The notes: a model not told the origin generated them from the sequence alone. DNA of 64,000 bases from Thermomonas sp. (GCF_029945965.1 NZ_JAQSDO010000015.1:62001-126000), one strand, 5' to 3'; shown: positions 39,555-50,234, numbered from the stretch's first letter. Numbers and translations: made by a program.

Positions 39555-40862
39555 TTACCAATCGCGCAAGCATTGGCGAAGCTCGATAGCATCATTGGCC
39601 AATGGCTCTGCATGGCTATCGCGTGCCAGCATTGCCGCAAGCGCAGCCGACAATGGCACCTCTGTGCCAATCAAGGGCTCGACGACCTCCGGGAACTTGG
39701 CCGGATGCGCGGTGGCCACAACGCACCAGTCGCCATCAGCGCCGCGTTGGCGCAGGCGCTGCAGCACGGCGAGGGCGCAGGCGGTATGCGGGCAGATGGT
39801 TTCGCCAAACCGCACGTACGCATCTACGATGGTTTTGCGGATGTCGGCATCGTCGACGCTGTCGGCGCTGACGGCCGCACGCAACGCGGCATCGTCCGGA
39901 TACAGCCATTGCAGGCGCTCGAAGTTGTTGGGCGCGCCGACGTCCATGGCATTGGCCAAGGTAGCTACCGTTGGACGTGGCTGATAATCGTGACCGGCGA
40001 AGAACCGTGCCAGACCGTCATTAGCGTTGTTGGCCAGCACCACCTCGCCAATCGGCAGGCCGCAGCGTCTAGCGAGCAGGCAAGCGACCGCATTGCCGAG
40101 GTTTCCGGTCGGCACCACGATATTGAGTGGGCGGCCGGTCGCACGCCAGTGGCTTAGCGCGGCGTGCGCGTAATAGGCCATCTGCGGCAGCAGGCGGCCG
40201 ATGCTGATGCTATTGGCGGATCCGAGTGGAATTTCTTGGCGGAAGCCGGCATCGCCCAACACGTCCTTGGCCAGGCGTTGGCAGTCATCGAAACTGCCCT
40301 CGACCCGGAACGCACGCACGTTGTCGCCGAAGCAGCCCAGCTGATGCGCTTGGCGTGGAGATACACGGCCATCCGGATACAGGATCGCGACGCGCACGCC
40401 CGGCTTGCCATGGAAGGCCGCGCCGACTGCAGCACCGGTGTCGCCCGAGGTGGCAACGATTATCGTCAGTGGTTTTTCGCCCTGCGGCAGCGCCGCCAGG
40501 CAGGCGGCCAGGAAGCCCGCGCCGTAGTCCTTGAACGCGGCGGTGGTGCCATGAAACAGCTCAAGGATGTAGTCGTCAGCCGTGCCGAATGGGCGCAATG
40601 GTGGTTCGACCGCGAACGCGGTGCGGCAGATGTCATGCAACGACGCTTCGAGTGCATCGCCAGCGAAGAATGGTTGCAGCAGTCGATGAGCGACATCGAC
40701 CAGCGTGTTGTCGGATGCGAAGTCGTCTGGCGTGAACGTCGGGAACGCTTCGGGCATATACAGCCCGCCGTCAGGTGCGGGACCTGCCGCAATTGCACTG
40801 CTGACGTTCACTGCCGGCGCGATGCCGCGCGTGCTGACCTGCTTCAGGACGGCGTGGCTCAT
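39555..40862 (-). CDS. thrC: Threonine synthase
   Basis: A 435-residue PLP enzyme that converts O-phosphohomoserine to threonine. The PLP lysine is Lys111 in [12 protein letters not shown] and the phosphate cup is in [14 protein letters not shown] and [10 protein letters not shown]. It starts within the thrB stop (ATGA overlap) and ends the thr operon. No good intrinsic terminator is seen in the 80 bases after its stop. Confidence 0.96.
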   Translation of the reverse strand: MSHAVLKQVSTRGIAPAVNVSSAIAAGPAPDGGLYMPEAFPTFTPDDFASDNTLVDVAHRLLQPFFAGDALEASLHDICRTAFAVEPPLRPFGTADDYILELFHGTTAAFKDYGAGFLAACLAALPQGEKPLTIIVATSGDTGAAVGAAFHGKPGVRVAILYPDGRVSPRQAHQLGCFGDNVRAFRVEGSFDDCQRLAKDVLGDAGFRQEIPLGSANSISIGRLLPQMAYYAHAALSHWRATGRPLNIVVPTGNLGNAVACLLARRCGLPIGEVVLANNANDGLARFFAGHDYQPRPTVATLANAMDVGAPNNFERLQWLYPDDAALRAAVSADSVDDADIRKTIVDAYVRFGETICPHTACALAVLQRLRQRGADGDWCVVATAHPAKFPEVVEPLIGTEVPLSAALAAMLARDSHAEPLANDAIELRQCLRDW

Positions 40863-41794
40863 GCGAGCACGCTGGCGGCGGGACCAGCGATCGGGCTGAC
40901 GTGCACGTCGCTGGCAAATCCTGCAGCAGTGAATGCGGCGGACATCGATATGCCTGCCAGTTCGGCAGCGTCGTGATCTTCGAACCAGGCGAACACGCTG
41001 GGACCAGCACCGGAAATGCTGGCGCCCATCGCATCAGCATCCAGCGCTGCTTTTTTCACTTCGGCGAAGCCTGTGATCAGTGGCGCGCGACGCGGTTCCA
41101 CCAATACATCGTCCAGCCCGGCGCGGACCAGCGCTGCATCGCCACGCTCGCAACCCAGTAGTACCTGCGCCAGCTGCGCGCTTTGCGCGACGAATTCGCG
41201 CAGCGCATACGTACCAGCCAGCGCTTCGCGCGCACGTCTCGTTTCCAGCACGGCATGCGGATGCACGACCACGCAATGCCAACTTGCCGGCACATCGATG
41301 CGGGTCATGCGTTCGGCAGTGGCCAACACCAGCCCGCCCAGCAGCATCGGGCCGACGTTGTCGCCATGCAGGCCACCACTGGCGACCGCTTCACCGGCCA
41401 ATGCGTGCGGATACAGCGCATGCACATCCAGCGGCGCATCCAGCAATGCATTCGCGGCGACCAGTGCGGCGACGCATGAGGCTGCAGAACCACCAAGGCC
41501 GGATCCCAGTGGAATCCCCTTGTCGAGTTCGACCTCGAACCCGAACGGCAGCTCCAGCAATGCGCGCAGCGAGATCAGCGCCGCGCCTGCGGTGTTGCGC
41601 TCGGCCTCCAGCGGCAGGTCGGTGACCGTGCCGCGAATCGCAGTGATGCGCACGGTAGGTTCGTCGATGCGGCGCACCGTGGCGATATCGCCGATGCCGG
41701 TGATGCTGTGGCCGATGATGTCGAAGCCGACGCCGATGTTGCCGACCGAGCCGGGCGAGAAGGCACGCGCGGTGGCTCCATTCATTGCACTCAC
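40859..41794 (-). CDS. thrB: Homoserine kinase
   Basis: A 311-residue GHMP kinase that phosphorylates homoserine. The ATP-binding GHMP motif is [19 protein letters not shown] near 94-112; the N-terminal [16 protein letters not shown] and C-terminal [12 protein letters not shown] motifs are in place. The GTG at 41794 overlaps the thrA stop (GTGA); an ATG three codons later is the alternative. Confidence 0.95.
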   Translation of the reverse strand: MSAMNGATARAFSPGSVGNIGVGFDIIGHSITGIGDIATVRRIDEPTVRITAIRGTVTDLPLEAERNTAGAALISLRALLELPFGFEVELDKGIPLGSGLGGSAASCVAALVAANALLDAPLDVHALYPHALAGEAVASGGLHGDNVGPMLLGGLVLATAERMTRIDVPASWHCVVVHPHAVLETRRAREALAGTYALREFVAQSAQLAQVLLGCERGDAALVRAGLDDVLVEPRRAPLITGFAEVKKAALDADAMGASISGAGPSVFAWFEDHDAAELAGISMSAAFTAAGFASDVHVSPIAGPAASVLA

Positions 41795-44310
41795 AGGCGT
41801 GCTCCCAGGCTTGATGCCAAGCGCAGCAGGTCGGAGAACACGCCAGCGGCGGTTACGTCCGGTCCGGCGCCGGGACCCTGCACGACCAGCGGATTGTCGC
41901 GATAGCGATGAGTGGTGAATTGCACGCAGTTGTCGGTCAGTCGCAGGTGGGCGAAGGCATGGTCGTTCGGCAATTCCTGCAGTGTAACCTTGGCATTTCC
42001 ATTGGCTTCCAGGCGCGCCACGTATCGAAGTACACAGCCCTTGGCACGCGCGGCATCCAGGGCAGCCTGCATCGGTGCATCCAGTGCAGCCAGTCCGGCC
42101 ATGAACGCGTCACGGTCGGCATCACGCAGGGTATCGGGGACCAGTCCCTGCACCTGTACGTCGGCCAATGACAATGACAGGCCAGCTTCGCGCGCCAGGA
42201 TGACAAGTTTGCGAGCCACGTCCATGCCGGACAGGTCGTCGCGCGGATCTGGTTCGGTATAGCCCAGAGCGTGTGCCTCGCGCACTAGTTCGGAGAAGGG
42301 CGTGCTACCATCGAACTTGTTGAACAGCCAGGCCAGCGTGCCGGAGAGAATGCCGTCGATGGCAATGAGCTCATCGCCGGTATCCAGCAGATCGCGCAAG
42401 GTAGAGATCACCGGCAAGCCCGCGCCTACGGTCGCTTCGTAGCGGAATCGCGCGCCGCCATGCGTGCGCGCCTCGCGGATCGCGCTGTAGCGTTCCAGCG
42501 GTCCGGCGCCGGCCTGCTTGTTGGGCGTGATCACGTGAATGCCGGCCGCCAGCCATGCCGGATAGTGCTCGGCCACCGTATTGCTGGCGCTGCAGTCGAC
42601 GATGACCGCGTGTGGCATGTGGGTGTCGAGCAGGTGCGTACCCAGGGCAGCCAAGTCGGTGGTGACGGGCTCGGCCTGCATGCGCACGCGCCATTCCTCG
42701 CTGCCACGAAACTCGCAATGCCAGGTCTTGCTGCTGGTGGCCAGCGCGCGCAAACGCAGGTCGAGATTGGCATCCCGGCGCAGTCGCGGCAGCGCGGCCT
42801 GTAGCTGGTCGAGCAGGGCGGCGCCCACATTGCCTGGACCGATTACCGCCAGGGCAATGGTCTGCGGCGACAGCCAGAACGCCGCATGTGCGGCGCGCAG
42901 CGCGCGGGTCGCCTCGCTTGTTGCAATCGCGACGGAGATGTTGCGTTCCGATGCGCCCTGCGCGATCGCACGGATATTCACCCGTGCGCGCGCCAGTGCG
43001 CCAAACAACTGCGCAGCCACGCCCGGCGTTCCGGCCATGCGATCACCGACCGCGGCCAGCACGCAGATGCCATCGACCACCTGCACGCCCTGCACCTGGC
43101 CGCTGGCCAGTTCGCGCGAGAATGCGTCCAGTAACACAGCGTGCGCGCGTGCGGAATCGGGCTCGCGCACTACGGTGCAGATCGAATGTTCCGACGAACC
43201 CTGCGAAATCATGACCACCGAAATGCGCGCCGCATGCAGGGCGGCGAACACGCGCTCGGCAGTACCCGGCACACCGATCAGGCCAGCGCCTTCCAGACTG
43301 ACCAGGGCCAGCGCGGAATTCAGGGTCAGTCCCTTCACCGGGCCGCTGGCATCACTGTCAGCACCTCCTTCCGCATCAATCCTGGTGCCTGCGAAACCGG
43401 GGTTGAAAGTGTTGCGGATCAACAGCGGCAGGCCGCGTGCCATCGCCGGGGTCATGGTCTGCGGGTGGATCACCTTGGCGCCGAAGTAGGCCAGCTCGCA
43501 GGCTTCCTGGTAGCTCAATGCAGGCAGCGACACTGCTTCCGGCACCAGTCGTGGATCGGCCGACAGCACGCCATCGACATCGGTCCAGATATGCACTTCG
43601 TCGGCATCGAACAGTGATGCGAAAATCGCGGCGGAAAAATCGCTGCCATTACGGCCGAGCACCATTGGCTGCCCGTCCGCATCGCTGGCGATGAAGCCGG
43701 TTACCACCACGCGAAGTTGCGGATTCGCCTGGCGCCATTCGGCCAGCCGTGCCGCGCTGGCGTCCCAGTCGACGATCGCGCCGAGTTCACCATGGCGCAC
43801 GCGCAGGACCTCGCGCGCATCCAGCCGCGCATAGTCGCCACCGCGCTCGCGCAGGCAGGCATGCAGCAGATGGGAGGACAGGATTTCGCCCATGCCATGG
43901 ATGCGCGCCAGCGCGGCATGGCCAGGCTGGCGTAACAGGGCGATCGCGCGCAACACGTCGTCGAGTTCCTGGAACTGCTGGTCCAGCCATTGCCGTGTGG
44001 CGTGGCTGTCTTCGAGCAAGGCTTCAGCGGCTTCGACGTGGCGTTGGCGCAAGTTGGCAAGCGCCGCTTGCCAGTCGTCGCCGCACGCGGCGGCATCGCC
44101 AATCGCAATAAACGCATCGGTCACGCCATGCATGGCTGAAACCACGACGGCGTGCCGGGGTTCATCGGCTGCCAGCATCAGCTCGCCGACATGGCGGATG
44201 CGACCGGCATCGGCCAGCGAACTGCCGCCGAACTTGTGCACGCGGCAATCCACGCCTGCAGTGCTGGCGGGCGAATCCTGGGGAGTGTCCTGCAACGGTG
44301 GTGCGTCCAT
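41791..44310 (-). CDS. thrA: Bifunctional aspartokinase / homoserine dehydrogenase I
   Basis: An 839-residue fusion. The aspartokinase domain starts at [13 protein letters not shown] near 24 and includes [13 protein letters not shown]. Tandem ACT regulatory domains lie at about 310-470 ([38 protein letters not shown]). The homoserine dehydrogenase domain begins with the NAD(P) loop [15 protein letters not shown] near 488. It makes aspartyl phosphate and homoserine, and is normally inhibited by threonine. The start at 44310 has GGAGG five bases upstream. It lies 86 bases after the thrL leader peptide. Confidence 0.97.
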   Translation of the reverse strand: MDAPPLQDTPQDSPASTAGVDCRVHKFGGSSLADAGRIRHVGELMLAADEPRHAVVVSAMHGVTDAFIAIGDAAACGDDWQAALANLRQRHVEAAEALLEDSHATRQWLDQQFQELDDVLRAIALLRQPGHAALARIHGMGEILSSHLLHACLRERGGDYARLDAREVLRVRHGELGAIVDWDASAARLAEWRQANPQLRVVVTGFIASDADGQPMVLGRNGSDFSAAIFASLFDADEVHIWTDVDGVLSADPRLVPEAVSLPALSYQEACELAYFGAKVIHPQTMTPAMARGLPLLIRNTFNPGFAGTRIDAEGGADSDASGPVKGLTLNSALALVSLEGAGLIGVPGTAERVFAALHAARISVVMISQGSSEHSICTVVREPDSARAHAVLLDAFSRELASGQVQGVQVVDGICVLAAVGDRMAGTPGVAAQLFGALARARVNIRAIAQGASERNISVAIATSEATRALRAAHAAFWLSPQTIALAVIGPGNVGAALLDQLQAALPRLRRDANLDLRLRALATSSKTWHCEFRGSEEWRVRMQAEPVTTDLAALGTHLLDTHMPHAVIVDCSASNTVAEHYPAWLAAGIHVITPNKQAGAGPLERYSAIREARTHGGARFRYEATVGAGLPVISTLRDLLDTGDELIAIDGILSGTLAWLFNKFDGSTPFSELVREAHALGYTEPDPRDDLSGMDVARKLVILAREAGLSLSLADVQVQGLVPDTLRDADRDAFMAGLAALDAPMQAALDAARAKGCVLRYVARLEANGNAKVTLQELPNDHAFAHLRLTDNCVQFTTHRYRDNPLVVQGPGAGPDVTAAGVFSDLLRLASSLGARL

Positions 44311-44325
44311 CGAGCCTCCGTAAGA

Positions 44326-44385
44326 GGCCCCGCATCGCATCAGGGGAGGGCTTGAAGCGGCCCGCCTCTGTCGAGGTGCGGGGCC
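44326..44385 (-). promoter_or_regulatory. thr attenuator stem upstream of thrA
   Basis: On the minus strand, 11 bases after the thrL stop, GGCCCCGCA (44385-44377) can pair perfectly with TGCGGGGCC (44334-44326). Smaller competing hairpins (CCTC-GACA-GAGG) lie inside. The T run after the stem is weak (TCTTA) and is followed within five bases by the thrA Shine-Dalgarno sequence, so transcription termination and control of ribosome entry are both possible. Confidence 0.6.
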
Positions 44386-44396
44386 GGGTGGATGTC

Positions 44397-44471
44397 TTAT
44401 CCGCGCATGACCGACCGCACCGGGCTTGTACCGGTGGTAATGGTCGTAGTCATGGTCACGCGAATGTGCAT
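44397..44471 (-). CDS. thrL: thr operon leader peptide
   Basis: A 24-residue peptide, MHIRVTMTTTITTGTSPVRS followed by VMRG. It has seven Thr codons and two Ile codons, six of the threonines within ten residues, as in the E. coli thr leader. Ribosome stalling at these codons would report threonine and isoleucine shortage. It is followed by a stem structure and then thrA. A TTGACA (-35-like) is at 44507-44502 and an 8-bp inverted repeat (CTGCACTG/CAGTGCAG, 44474-44494) lies just upstream. Confidence 0.85.
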   Translation of the reverse strand: MHIRVTMTTTITTGTSPVRSVMRG

Positions 44472-44503
44472 GGCTGCACTGTGCTGCAGTGCAGCGAAGG
44501 CTG

Positions 44504-45745
44504 TCAAGAGGGCGGGGTAGCGGCCTCGTCCGAACGCGAAACAACCAGCGCAGTCGCGGTCATGTCGGCAGTGACATTGCCCACCGTGGCCAGCACGTCG
44601 GGGATCGCATCTACCGCCATCAGCAACACCAGGGGTGCGACCGGCAGGCCCATCGCCTGTGACACCGGCAAGTTGGTGGCGATGAAGATCGCCTGGCCGG
44701 GCAGGCCGACCGAGCCCATGCTGACCAGCACCGACAGGGCGATGCCGGTGATCAACTGGGTCGTGGTGAGGTCGATGCCAAGTGTCCATGCGATGAAGCT
44801 TGCGGTGGCGATGTACTGGATCGGCGATGTGATCCGGAACAGCGAGACCGCCATCGGCAACACCAGCGCGGACACCCGTTGCGGCCAGCGCATGCGCCCG
44901 TCTGCGTTTTCCAGCATTGCCGGCAATGTGGCCAGCGAGGATTGCGTGCTCGCCGCCACGGCCTGCACCGGTGCCAGCCCGGACATGAAATGGCCTAGGT
45001 TCTGACGGCCCACCATTACCGCCACCATGACTAGCAACACGATGGCGAGCAGGTACAGCGCGCATTCCAGCAGTATGTAAATTCCGAGTGCCTGCAGCAT
45101 GCCGATGCCGGAGCGTGCGGTCAGTGCCAGCACCAGCGCGAAGATGCCGACCGGCGCGGCCCACAGCACCCAGCGCACGATCACGATCATCGCGTCGCTG
45201 ACGGCCTGGAAGAAACCGACAACGCGTGCGCGCGGTTCGGCATCGATGCGGGTCAGCGCGAAACCAAAGAACAGCGCGAAAGTCACCAGAGGCAACATCG
45301 CGCCCGCAGCGGCAGCAGCCACCGCATTGCTGGGGACGATCGCGGTCAGCGCATCCGCCCAGCCACCGGTGACGACCGGAAGTTCGGCTTCATGGCCACG
45401 CAATGCCGCGGCCACCGCGGGATCGGGCTGCAGTTGCGAAAGGATCAGTGGCGCCAGCACCGCGGTCATCACCGCCGCGGCGGTGAGCAAGATGATGAAG
45501 ATGAGGATTGCGCGCCGCGCGACCCGTCCGGACTGCGCGGCGTCGCTGGCCTGGTTCACGCCGACGATGACAAGTGCCAGCACCAGCGGCACCACAGTCA
45601 TTTGCAACGCGTTGAGCCAGAGCTTGCCGAACGGCTGCACGATGTCGGCAGTGCGGATGGCCAGTGGCGTATCCAGCCATGCCAGCAGGATGCCGAGCAC
45701 GATGCCGGCGACCAGGCCGGCCATCACGCGTTTGGTCTGGCTCAT
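44504..45745 (-). CDS. Dicarboxylate/amino acid:cation symporter (DAACS family)
   Basis: A 413-residue membrane protein with about eight hydrophobic helices and two re-entrant loops. Signatures include the serine-rich loop AASTQSSLATLPAML and NVTADMTATALVVSRS at the C-terminus, as in GltP/DctA transporters for glutamate, aspartate or C4-dicarboxylates coupled to Na+ or H+. Its start overlaps the upstream YkuD gene by 4 bases. In this operon uptake of glutamate or another product of peptidoglycan peptides is the most natural job, though this is inference. Confidence 0.88.
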   Translation of the reverse strand: MSQTKRVMAGLVAGIVLGILLAWLDTPLAIRTADIVQPFGKLWLNALQMTVVPLVLALVIVGVNQASDAAQSGRVARRAILIFIILLTAAAVMTAVLAPLILSQLQPDPAVAAALRGHEAELPVVTGGWADALTAIVPSNAVAAAAAGAMLPLVTFALFFGFALTRIDAEPRARVVGFFQAVSDAMIVIVRWVLWAAPVGIFALVLALTARSGIGMLQALGIYILLECALYLLAIVLLVMVAVMVGRQNLGHFMSGLAPVQAVAASTQSSLATLPAMLENADGRMRWPQRVSALVLPMAVSLFRITSPIQYIATASFIAWTLGIDLTTTQLITGIALSVLVSMGSVGLPGQAIFIATNLPVSQAMGLPVAPLVLLMAVDAIPDVLATVGNVTADMTATALVVSRSDEAATPPS

Positions 45746-46533
45746 CGTGCGTGCTCCGTGCTGGTGATCTGTGGCAGCTTCCATGCGTCGCGCAGCTGCG
45801 TGTACTGGGCTTGCGGAAGTTGCACGAACACCGGCTTGCGCTTCTCGTCCAGCCACATCAGCAGGGCATCCATGCTGGCTGGTGCCATCGCGGTGCAACC
45901 TGCAGTGGTGCTGTCCGGCGCGGCCCACAGATGGGCGAAGATGCAACTGCCGGCATTGCGGATATTGGCGGCATTGTGCTCGATCACGAAGCCCTCGCGA
46001 TAGCGCTGGTCGCCATTGGCATGGATGTCGCGGCGCATCGGCTCGGTGGACTGATCTAGCCCTGCGGCCTTTACCAGACCGCGATCGATGATCTGGTTGT
46101 AGTAGGCCGAATCCGGCACGTCGATGCACCAGTCGTTGATGCCCATCGCCTTGTAGTCCAGCCCGGTGCGGGCATTGTTCGCATAGCCGAACGCGGGACC
46201 GATCGCGAACACACCTGCGGGCGCCTTGCCATCGCCCTCGCGCTTGACCGGTCCATCGCCGTGTTCGGCGTTCAGGCCGATGCCCCAGGCAACGCCGGTG
46301 CGCCCGACCACAATGGAACTGGCGTCGCCTACTTGCTTCCAGCCATTTGCGTCGCGCTCATAGCGACGCAGTTCGCCACTGGTGCTGTCCCAATCGGCGG
46401 TGGTGACCAGCACCATCTGGCTTGCATTGGCCCAATGGTGCGCGTCGCTGTCTGCGTGGTTCGCTGGAACGTGAGTGCACGCCGTTGCCAGCAACATGGG
46501 CAACAGGAAGGATGCGGTCCGGCGGATCGGCAT
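45742..46533 (-). CDS. YkuD-domain L,D-transpeptidase-like lipoprotein
   Basis: A 263-residue exported protein. The signal ends near LLATAC (Cys19), a slightly atypical lipobox. The YkuD domain has GKAPAGVFAIGPAFGYANN, INDWCIDVPDSAYYN and the catalytic loop with His201 (IFAHLW) and Cys213 (STTAGCTAM). The family forms 3-3 peptidoglycan cross-links, attaches lipoproteins or cleaves L,D bonds. The start at 46533 is preferred because it gives a proper signal. Being in an operon with an endopeptidase and an epimerase, it may act on muropeptides rather than on the sacculus. Confidence 0.82.
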   Translation of the reverse strand: MPIRRTASFLLPMLLATACTHVPANHADSDAHHWANASQMVLVTTADWDSTSGELRRYERDANGWKQVGDASSIVVGRTGVAWGIGLNAEHGDGPVKREGDGKAPAGVFAIGPAFGYANNARTGLDYKAMGINDWCIDVPDSAYYNQIIDRGLVKAAGLDQSTEPMRRDIHANGDQRYREGFVIEHNAANIRNAGSCIFAHLWAAPDSTTAGCTAMAPASMDALLMWLDEKRKPVFVQLPQAQYTQLRDAWKLPQITSTEHAR

Positions 46534-46608
46534 GGTCAGGTTCCGGATGGAAGAGGAATGGTGGAGAAGAGGCAATGGCGGCAAGCATGCGCGCGATACG
46601 GTCACCCG

Positions 46609-47457
46609 TCAGGATTCCAGCAGGGGCTTGATGCGTGCCAGGGTTTCCTGCAGCCGCGTACGGCGCTGGCCATCGGCCTCGCACAGCAGGATGAACACGC
46701 GATCCAGCAGGTGCTTCAGCGCGGAGTGGTACAGCAGTGGCTCGATGTGCGGGCGCTCGTCATGCGCCGACACCAGCAGGGGCACGTCGGCATGTGCGCG
46801 CAGCGCATTGGAACTGTGCCGGGTAATCGTGACCACGCGGCCCTGTTGCTCGCGGAAATGACGGCCCAGCTGGCATAGCGCCGGCTGCATGCCGTGTTCG
46901 GAGAACATCAGCAGCACGTCGCCCGGCTTGGCTGCCGACAGGCTGGCGGTCATGTGCGCAGGATCGAAGTTGTGCACGGTCAGGATGCCCAACAGCGCCA
47001 GCCGCAATGCGAAGGCGCGCGCATGGATATCGTCTTCGCCCAGCCCGATGATGAACACCGTATTGGCACTGCCGATCGCATCCGCGGCGGCGGTGAGGGC
47101 CTTGGGTGGGTTGATCAGGCGCGTCGCTTCTTCAGCCTGCGATTTACAGCGCCAGAGGTCGATGCCGAGGCGGGCAGGATCCTGGGTCTTGGCCGGCACC
47201 GGTTGCGTGTCGGTGTTGCCGTTGTCGGTGCGGAATAGCGCCTCGCTGATCGACAGCTTGAGATCGGGATAGCCCTTGAAGCCGAGTTTCTGGCAGAACT
47301 TCACCACGCTCGACTGGCTGATCCCAACCGCATCGGCGAGTTGCTGCGAGGAGTAGTCGCGCAGCAGGTGGGCGTTGTCGAGCACGAAGTCGGCGATGCG
47401 GCGTTCGATCGCCGACATCCGGTCGCGTTCGGAGCGAATCTTGACCAGTGCCGACAT
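46609..47457 (-). CDS. RpiR/MurR-family transcriptional regulator
   Basis: A 282-residue regulator: an N-terminal RpiR helix-turn-helix domain (YSSQQLADAVGISQSSVVKFCQKLGFKGYPDLK near 36-68) and a C-terminal SIS sugar-isomerase fold (VFIIGLGEDDIHARAFALRL onward). SIS domains in this family often bind amino-sugar phosphates; MurR senses N-acetylmuramic acid 6-phosphate. It is the likely local regulator of this operon and perhaps of the divergent TonB operon. It lies 9 bp from the epimerase gene. Confidence 0.88.
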   Translation of the reverse strand: MSALVKIRSERDRMSAIERRIADFVLDNAHLLRDYSSQQLADAVGISQSSVVKFCQKLGFKGYPDLKLSISEALFRTDNGNTDTQPVPAKTQDPARLGIDLWRCKSQAEEATRLINPPKALTAAADAIGSANTVFIIGLGEDDIHARAFALRLALLGILTVHNFDPAHMTASLSAAKPGDVLLMFSEHGMQPALCQLGRHFREQQGRVVTITRHSSNALRAHADVPLLVSAHDERPHIEPLLYHSALKHLLDRVFILLCEADGQRRTRLQETLARIKPLLES

Positions 47458-47466
47458 CGCCCAGCC

Positions 47467-48573
47467 TCAGGCTGCGCGTTCGGCGAGCGGCATCAGGCCG
47501 TCGATACCACGGATGCCCAGGCCCGGCGCATCGGTGATGCTGATCTCGGACTCGTTGAAGATCACCCCGCCGGCAACCGGATCGTAGCGGCACAAGGAGG
47601 GGCCATCCAGGTCGACCTTGCTGATCACGTCCGACTTCGCCACGGCCAGGTGCACTGCAGCGGCCACGCCGATGCTGGATTCCAGCATGCAGCCGATCAT
47701 GCAGTCCACGCCGTACAACCCGCAGATATCGGCGATCCGCACCGCGTTGGAAATGCCGCCGGTCTTCATCAGCTTGATGTTTACGATGTCGGCGGCACGC
47801 ATGCGGATCAGCTCGATCACTTCCATCGGCCCGAACACGCTTTCGTCCGCCATCACCGGCGTGTGCACGCGCTCGGTCACGTAGCGCAGGCCTTCCAGGT
47901 CATGCGCCTTGACCGGTTGTTCGACCAGTTCGAGTTTCACCCCCGCGTTTTCCAGCGTTTGCAGGGCAAACACCGCCTGCTTGGCGGTCCAGCCCTGGTT
48001 GGCATCCAGCCGGAGCAGGGCGCGGCCCTCGACCGCGGCGTGGATCGCCTTGGTACGTTCGATGTCGACGCCGATGTCCTTGCCGACCTTGATTTTCAGC
48101 GATTCGAAGCCGCGTGCAACCGCGTCCAGCGAATCGGCCACCATCTTGTCGATGTAGTCCACGCTGATGGTGATGTCGGTGGTGATCACCGGAGCGCCAC
48201 CACCCAGCAACTGGTACAGCGGCGCGCCGTACAGCTGGCCCCACAGGTCGTAGACCGCGATCTCCACTGCGGCCTTGGCGCTGGTGTTCTTCTCCATCGC
48301 CGACTGCACCAGGTGGGTGATCCGGTTGAGGTCGGCAATGTCCAGACCGATCACGCGCGGCGCGATGTAATGGCGCACGGCGTCCATGATCGAGCCGTGG
48401 GTATCGCCGGTAATGACCGCGGTCGCCGGTGCGCTGCCGTAGCCGATATGGCCGGTGTCGGTGTGTACCATCACCACCACGTCCTCGACCTGTTCCACGG
48501 TGCGCAGCGCGGTCTTGAACGCGGTCTTCAGCGGGACCCGCAGCATGCCGAAGTGGATTTCGGTGATCTTCAT
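47467..48573 (-). CDS. L-Ala-D/L-Glu epimerase (dipeptide epimerase, enolase superfamily)
   Basis: A 368-residue enolase-superfamily protein of the muconate lactonising subgroup. Catalytic Lys160/Lys162 (SLKIKVG), metal ligands Asp190 (RLDANQGW), Glu218 (ELVEQP) and Asp243 (ADESVF), and the second catalytic Lys267 (NIKLMKTGGI) match AEE/YcjG enzymes. It would convert L-Ala-D-Glu from murein tripeptide to L-Ala-L-Glu, which normal peptidases can degrade. It lies between the endopeptidase and the RpiR regulator, consistent with this role. Some members act on other dipeptides. Confidence 0.86.
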   Translation of the reverse strand: MKITEIHFGMLRVPLKTAFKTALRTVEQVEDVVVMVHTDTGHIGYGSAPATAVITGDTHGSIMDAVRHYIAPRVIGLDIADLNRITHLVQSAMEKNTSAKAAVEIAVYDLWGQLYGAPLYQLLGGGAPVITTDITISVDYIDKMVADSLDAVARGFESLKIKVGKDIGVDIERTKAIHAAVEGRALLRLDANQGWTAKQAVFALQTLENAGVKLELVEQPVKAHDLEGLRYVTERVHTPVMADESVFGPMEVIELIRMRAADIVNIKLMKTGGISNAVRIADICGLYGVDCMIGCMLESSIGVAAAVHLAVAKSDVISKVDLDGPSLCRYDPVAGGVIFNESEISITDAPGLGIRGIDGLMPLAERAA

Positions 48574-48612
48574 TTGCTACTACTCATGAGGATATTGCTC
48601 ATTGGATGCGGC

Positions 48613-50124
48613 TCATGGGGTATGGACCACGCGCACGATATTGGTGATGCGGTCGATGTAGTCGGTTTCGGCATCGAAATGCAGCGCCGTCAGCGGGGTC
48701 ACCGAGACACCATTGAGTTTCAGCGAGTGCAGCGTGCCATCGGCATCCAGCACGGTGCCGCCATTGGTGTCGTGGATCACGTAGGGCGTGTCGCCGATGC
48801 GGCCAATGAACATCATCACATGGCCGGGGATGTAGATCAGATCACCCACGTCCAGCGCATTGATTGCCGCCATCCGAGCGCCGCGTCCGTCAGTGATTTC
48901 GAAATGGGTACGCCGGAACACCGGACTGACTGCCTGCGCGCTGGTATTGCGTGGCAGGATCAAGCCCATGCTGGCGTAGACCTCGGAGACGAAACCACTG
49001 CAGTCGCGGCTGTTGTAGTCGTGGCCCCAGCCGTAGCGTTCGCCAAGGAACTTGAAAGCCTGGCGGATGATGTTGGCGCGGGACAGCGGCAACGGGCCAA
49101 GGTGGCTGTCGGCGGTACGCGGCAGCAGGGCCAATGCGAACCCGAGGTTTCCGTCGTCGAACCGAAGCGGCACGCTCACGGTCCAATGGAAGGCCGGCGC
49201 TTGGCTCTGAATGGTGGCGACGCGAAGCATGCCGATGTCGGGCAGGCGCGTGCCCATGTCCAGTTGCAGTTCTGACAGGGCCGCGTTGTCTGGTGTATAG
49301 ACCAAGCGTGGTTTCGCGCCGGTGATCACGCGATACGGTGCTTCATCGGTGTAATAGGCGAGCACTTGTTTGCGGGTGCCTTCGGCGATGAATTTCGCAG
49401 GGGTCCACGCCGCATAGCGCGGGCTGACCACGAACAGCCACTGACCATCAGCGGAGGCATGCGCGATCACTACCGGCGTGCCGGGGAATTCGGCGCTCTC
49501 CTGCCAGCGGTCGATGTCTGTGTCGCCTTGCCTGGAGAACGCGCGCTGCAGGGTGGGAAAGCTTCGCAGCGGCGCGCGCGCGACTACCAGGCCGAAGCGG
49601 GTGGACTGGCTAGCGGGAATCGTGTCCAGCGCCATGTTGGCGAAGAGTGCATCCAGCGTGGATGCCGGGACTTCCTTGCCTTGCATGTCATAGAGCGTGC
49701 GCGTCGGCCGCGACGACATCGCTTCGATCCATGCGCGCACTTGCGTGCCGGTCAGCATGGCTGGCATCGCTGAGAGGCCATGCATCGATGCATCGCGCGC
49801 GAACAAATCCGCGTTGCGTGCGGCAACCGTTTCGGCATCCAGCAGGGGTTTGTCCGCGGCCGGTTGGCGCTGGATCCAGAAGCCGGGATCCAGTTGCGCT
49901 TCGCCGACGCCTGGCACACCCAGCGTGGCTTGCGGCAAGGCTTCGGCGCGCGTGTCGGCGACATGCTGGCTGGCACAGCCAGTGACGAACGTGGCGAGTG
50001 CCAACATCGTCGCGATCAGCATTGATGCAGGCAGCATTGAGGCAGGCAATCCCGCGCGCAGTGTCGGGGTAGTGTCGTTTGGGGATCGCATGCGTGCGCT
50101 GGACTTGCTCATGTTGACTCGCAT
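48613..50124 (-). CDS. SH3/NlpC-P60 murein peptide endopeptidase, lipoprotein
   Basis: A 503-residue exported protein with a lipoprotein signal ending VTGC (Cys50 by this start; GTG/ATG choices nearby make the true signal shorter, e.g. ATG at 50112). The middle part contains SH3-like segments (WLFVVSPRYAAW and KPRLVYTPDN). The C-terminal NlpC/P60 domain has Cys375 in RDCSGFVSEVY and His residues in PGHVMMFIG and VIHDTNG. This is the layout of YkfC-type gamma-D-Glu-L-diamino-acid endopeptidases, which need a free N-terminal L-Ala. It is the first gene of the minus-strand operon, 40 bp before the epimerase. Confidence 0.85.
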   Translation of the reverse strand: MRVNMSKSSARMRSPNDTTPTLRAGLPASMLPASMLIATMLALATFVTGCASQHVADTRAEALPQATLGVPGVGEAQLDPGFWIQRQPAADKPLLDAETVAARNADLFARDASMHGLSAMPAMLTGTQVRAWIEAMSSRPTRTLYDMQGKEVPASTLDALFANMALDTIPASQSTRFGLVVARAPLRSFPTLQRAFSRQGDTDIDRWQESAEFPGTPVVIAHASADGQWLFVVSPRYAAWTPAKFIAEGTRKQVLAYYTDEAPYRVITGAKPRLVYTPDNAALSELQLDMGTRLPDIGMLRVATIQSQAPAFHWTVSVPLRFDDGNLGFALALLPRTADSHLGPLPLSRANIIRQAFKFLGERYGWGHDYNSRDCSGFVSEVYASMGLILPRNTSAQAVSPVFRRTHFEITDGRGARMAAINALDVGDLIYIPGHVMMFIGRIGDTPYVIHDTNGGTVLDADGTLHSLKLNGVSVTPLTALHFDAETDYIDRITNIVRVVHTP

Positions 50125-50196
50125 TCCTTCATTGACTGCGCCCGAAATCGTGCCGCGGATCGGCCAGAGTGTCAGGTGATTATGTGGTGCGGAATA

Positions 50197-50234
50197 ACTG
50201 ATTCAGTAAATTTATACGCCAAGAATAAATTATT
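50197..50234. promoter_or_regulatory. Two 11-bp palindromes in the divergent control region
   Basis: ACTGATTCAGT (50197-50207) and AATAAATTATT (50224-50234) are each perfect 5-1-5 palindromes, 16 bases apart, in the AT-rich 127-bp gap between the divergent endopeptidase and transglutaminase genes. TATAAA, a -10-like element for the minus strand, lies between them. They are candidate operators for the RpiR regulator. Confidence 0.4.
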
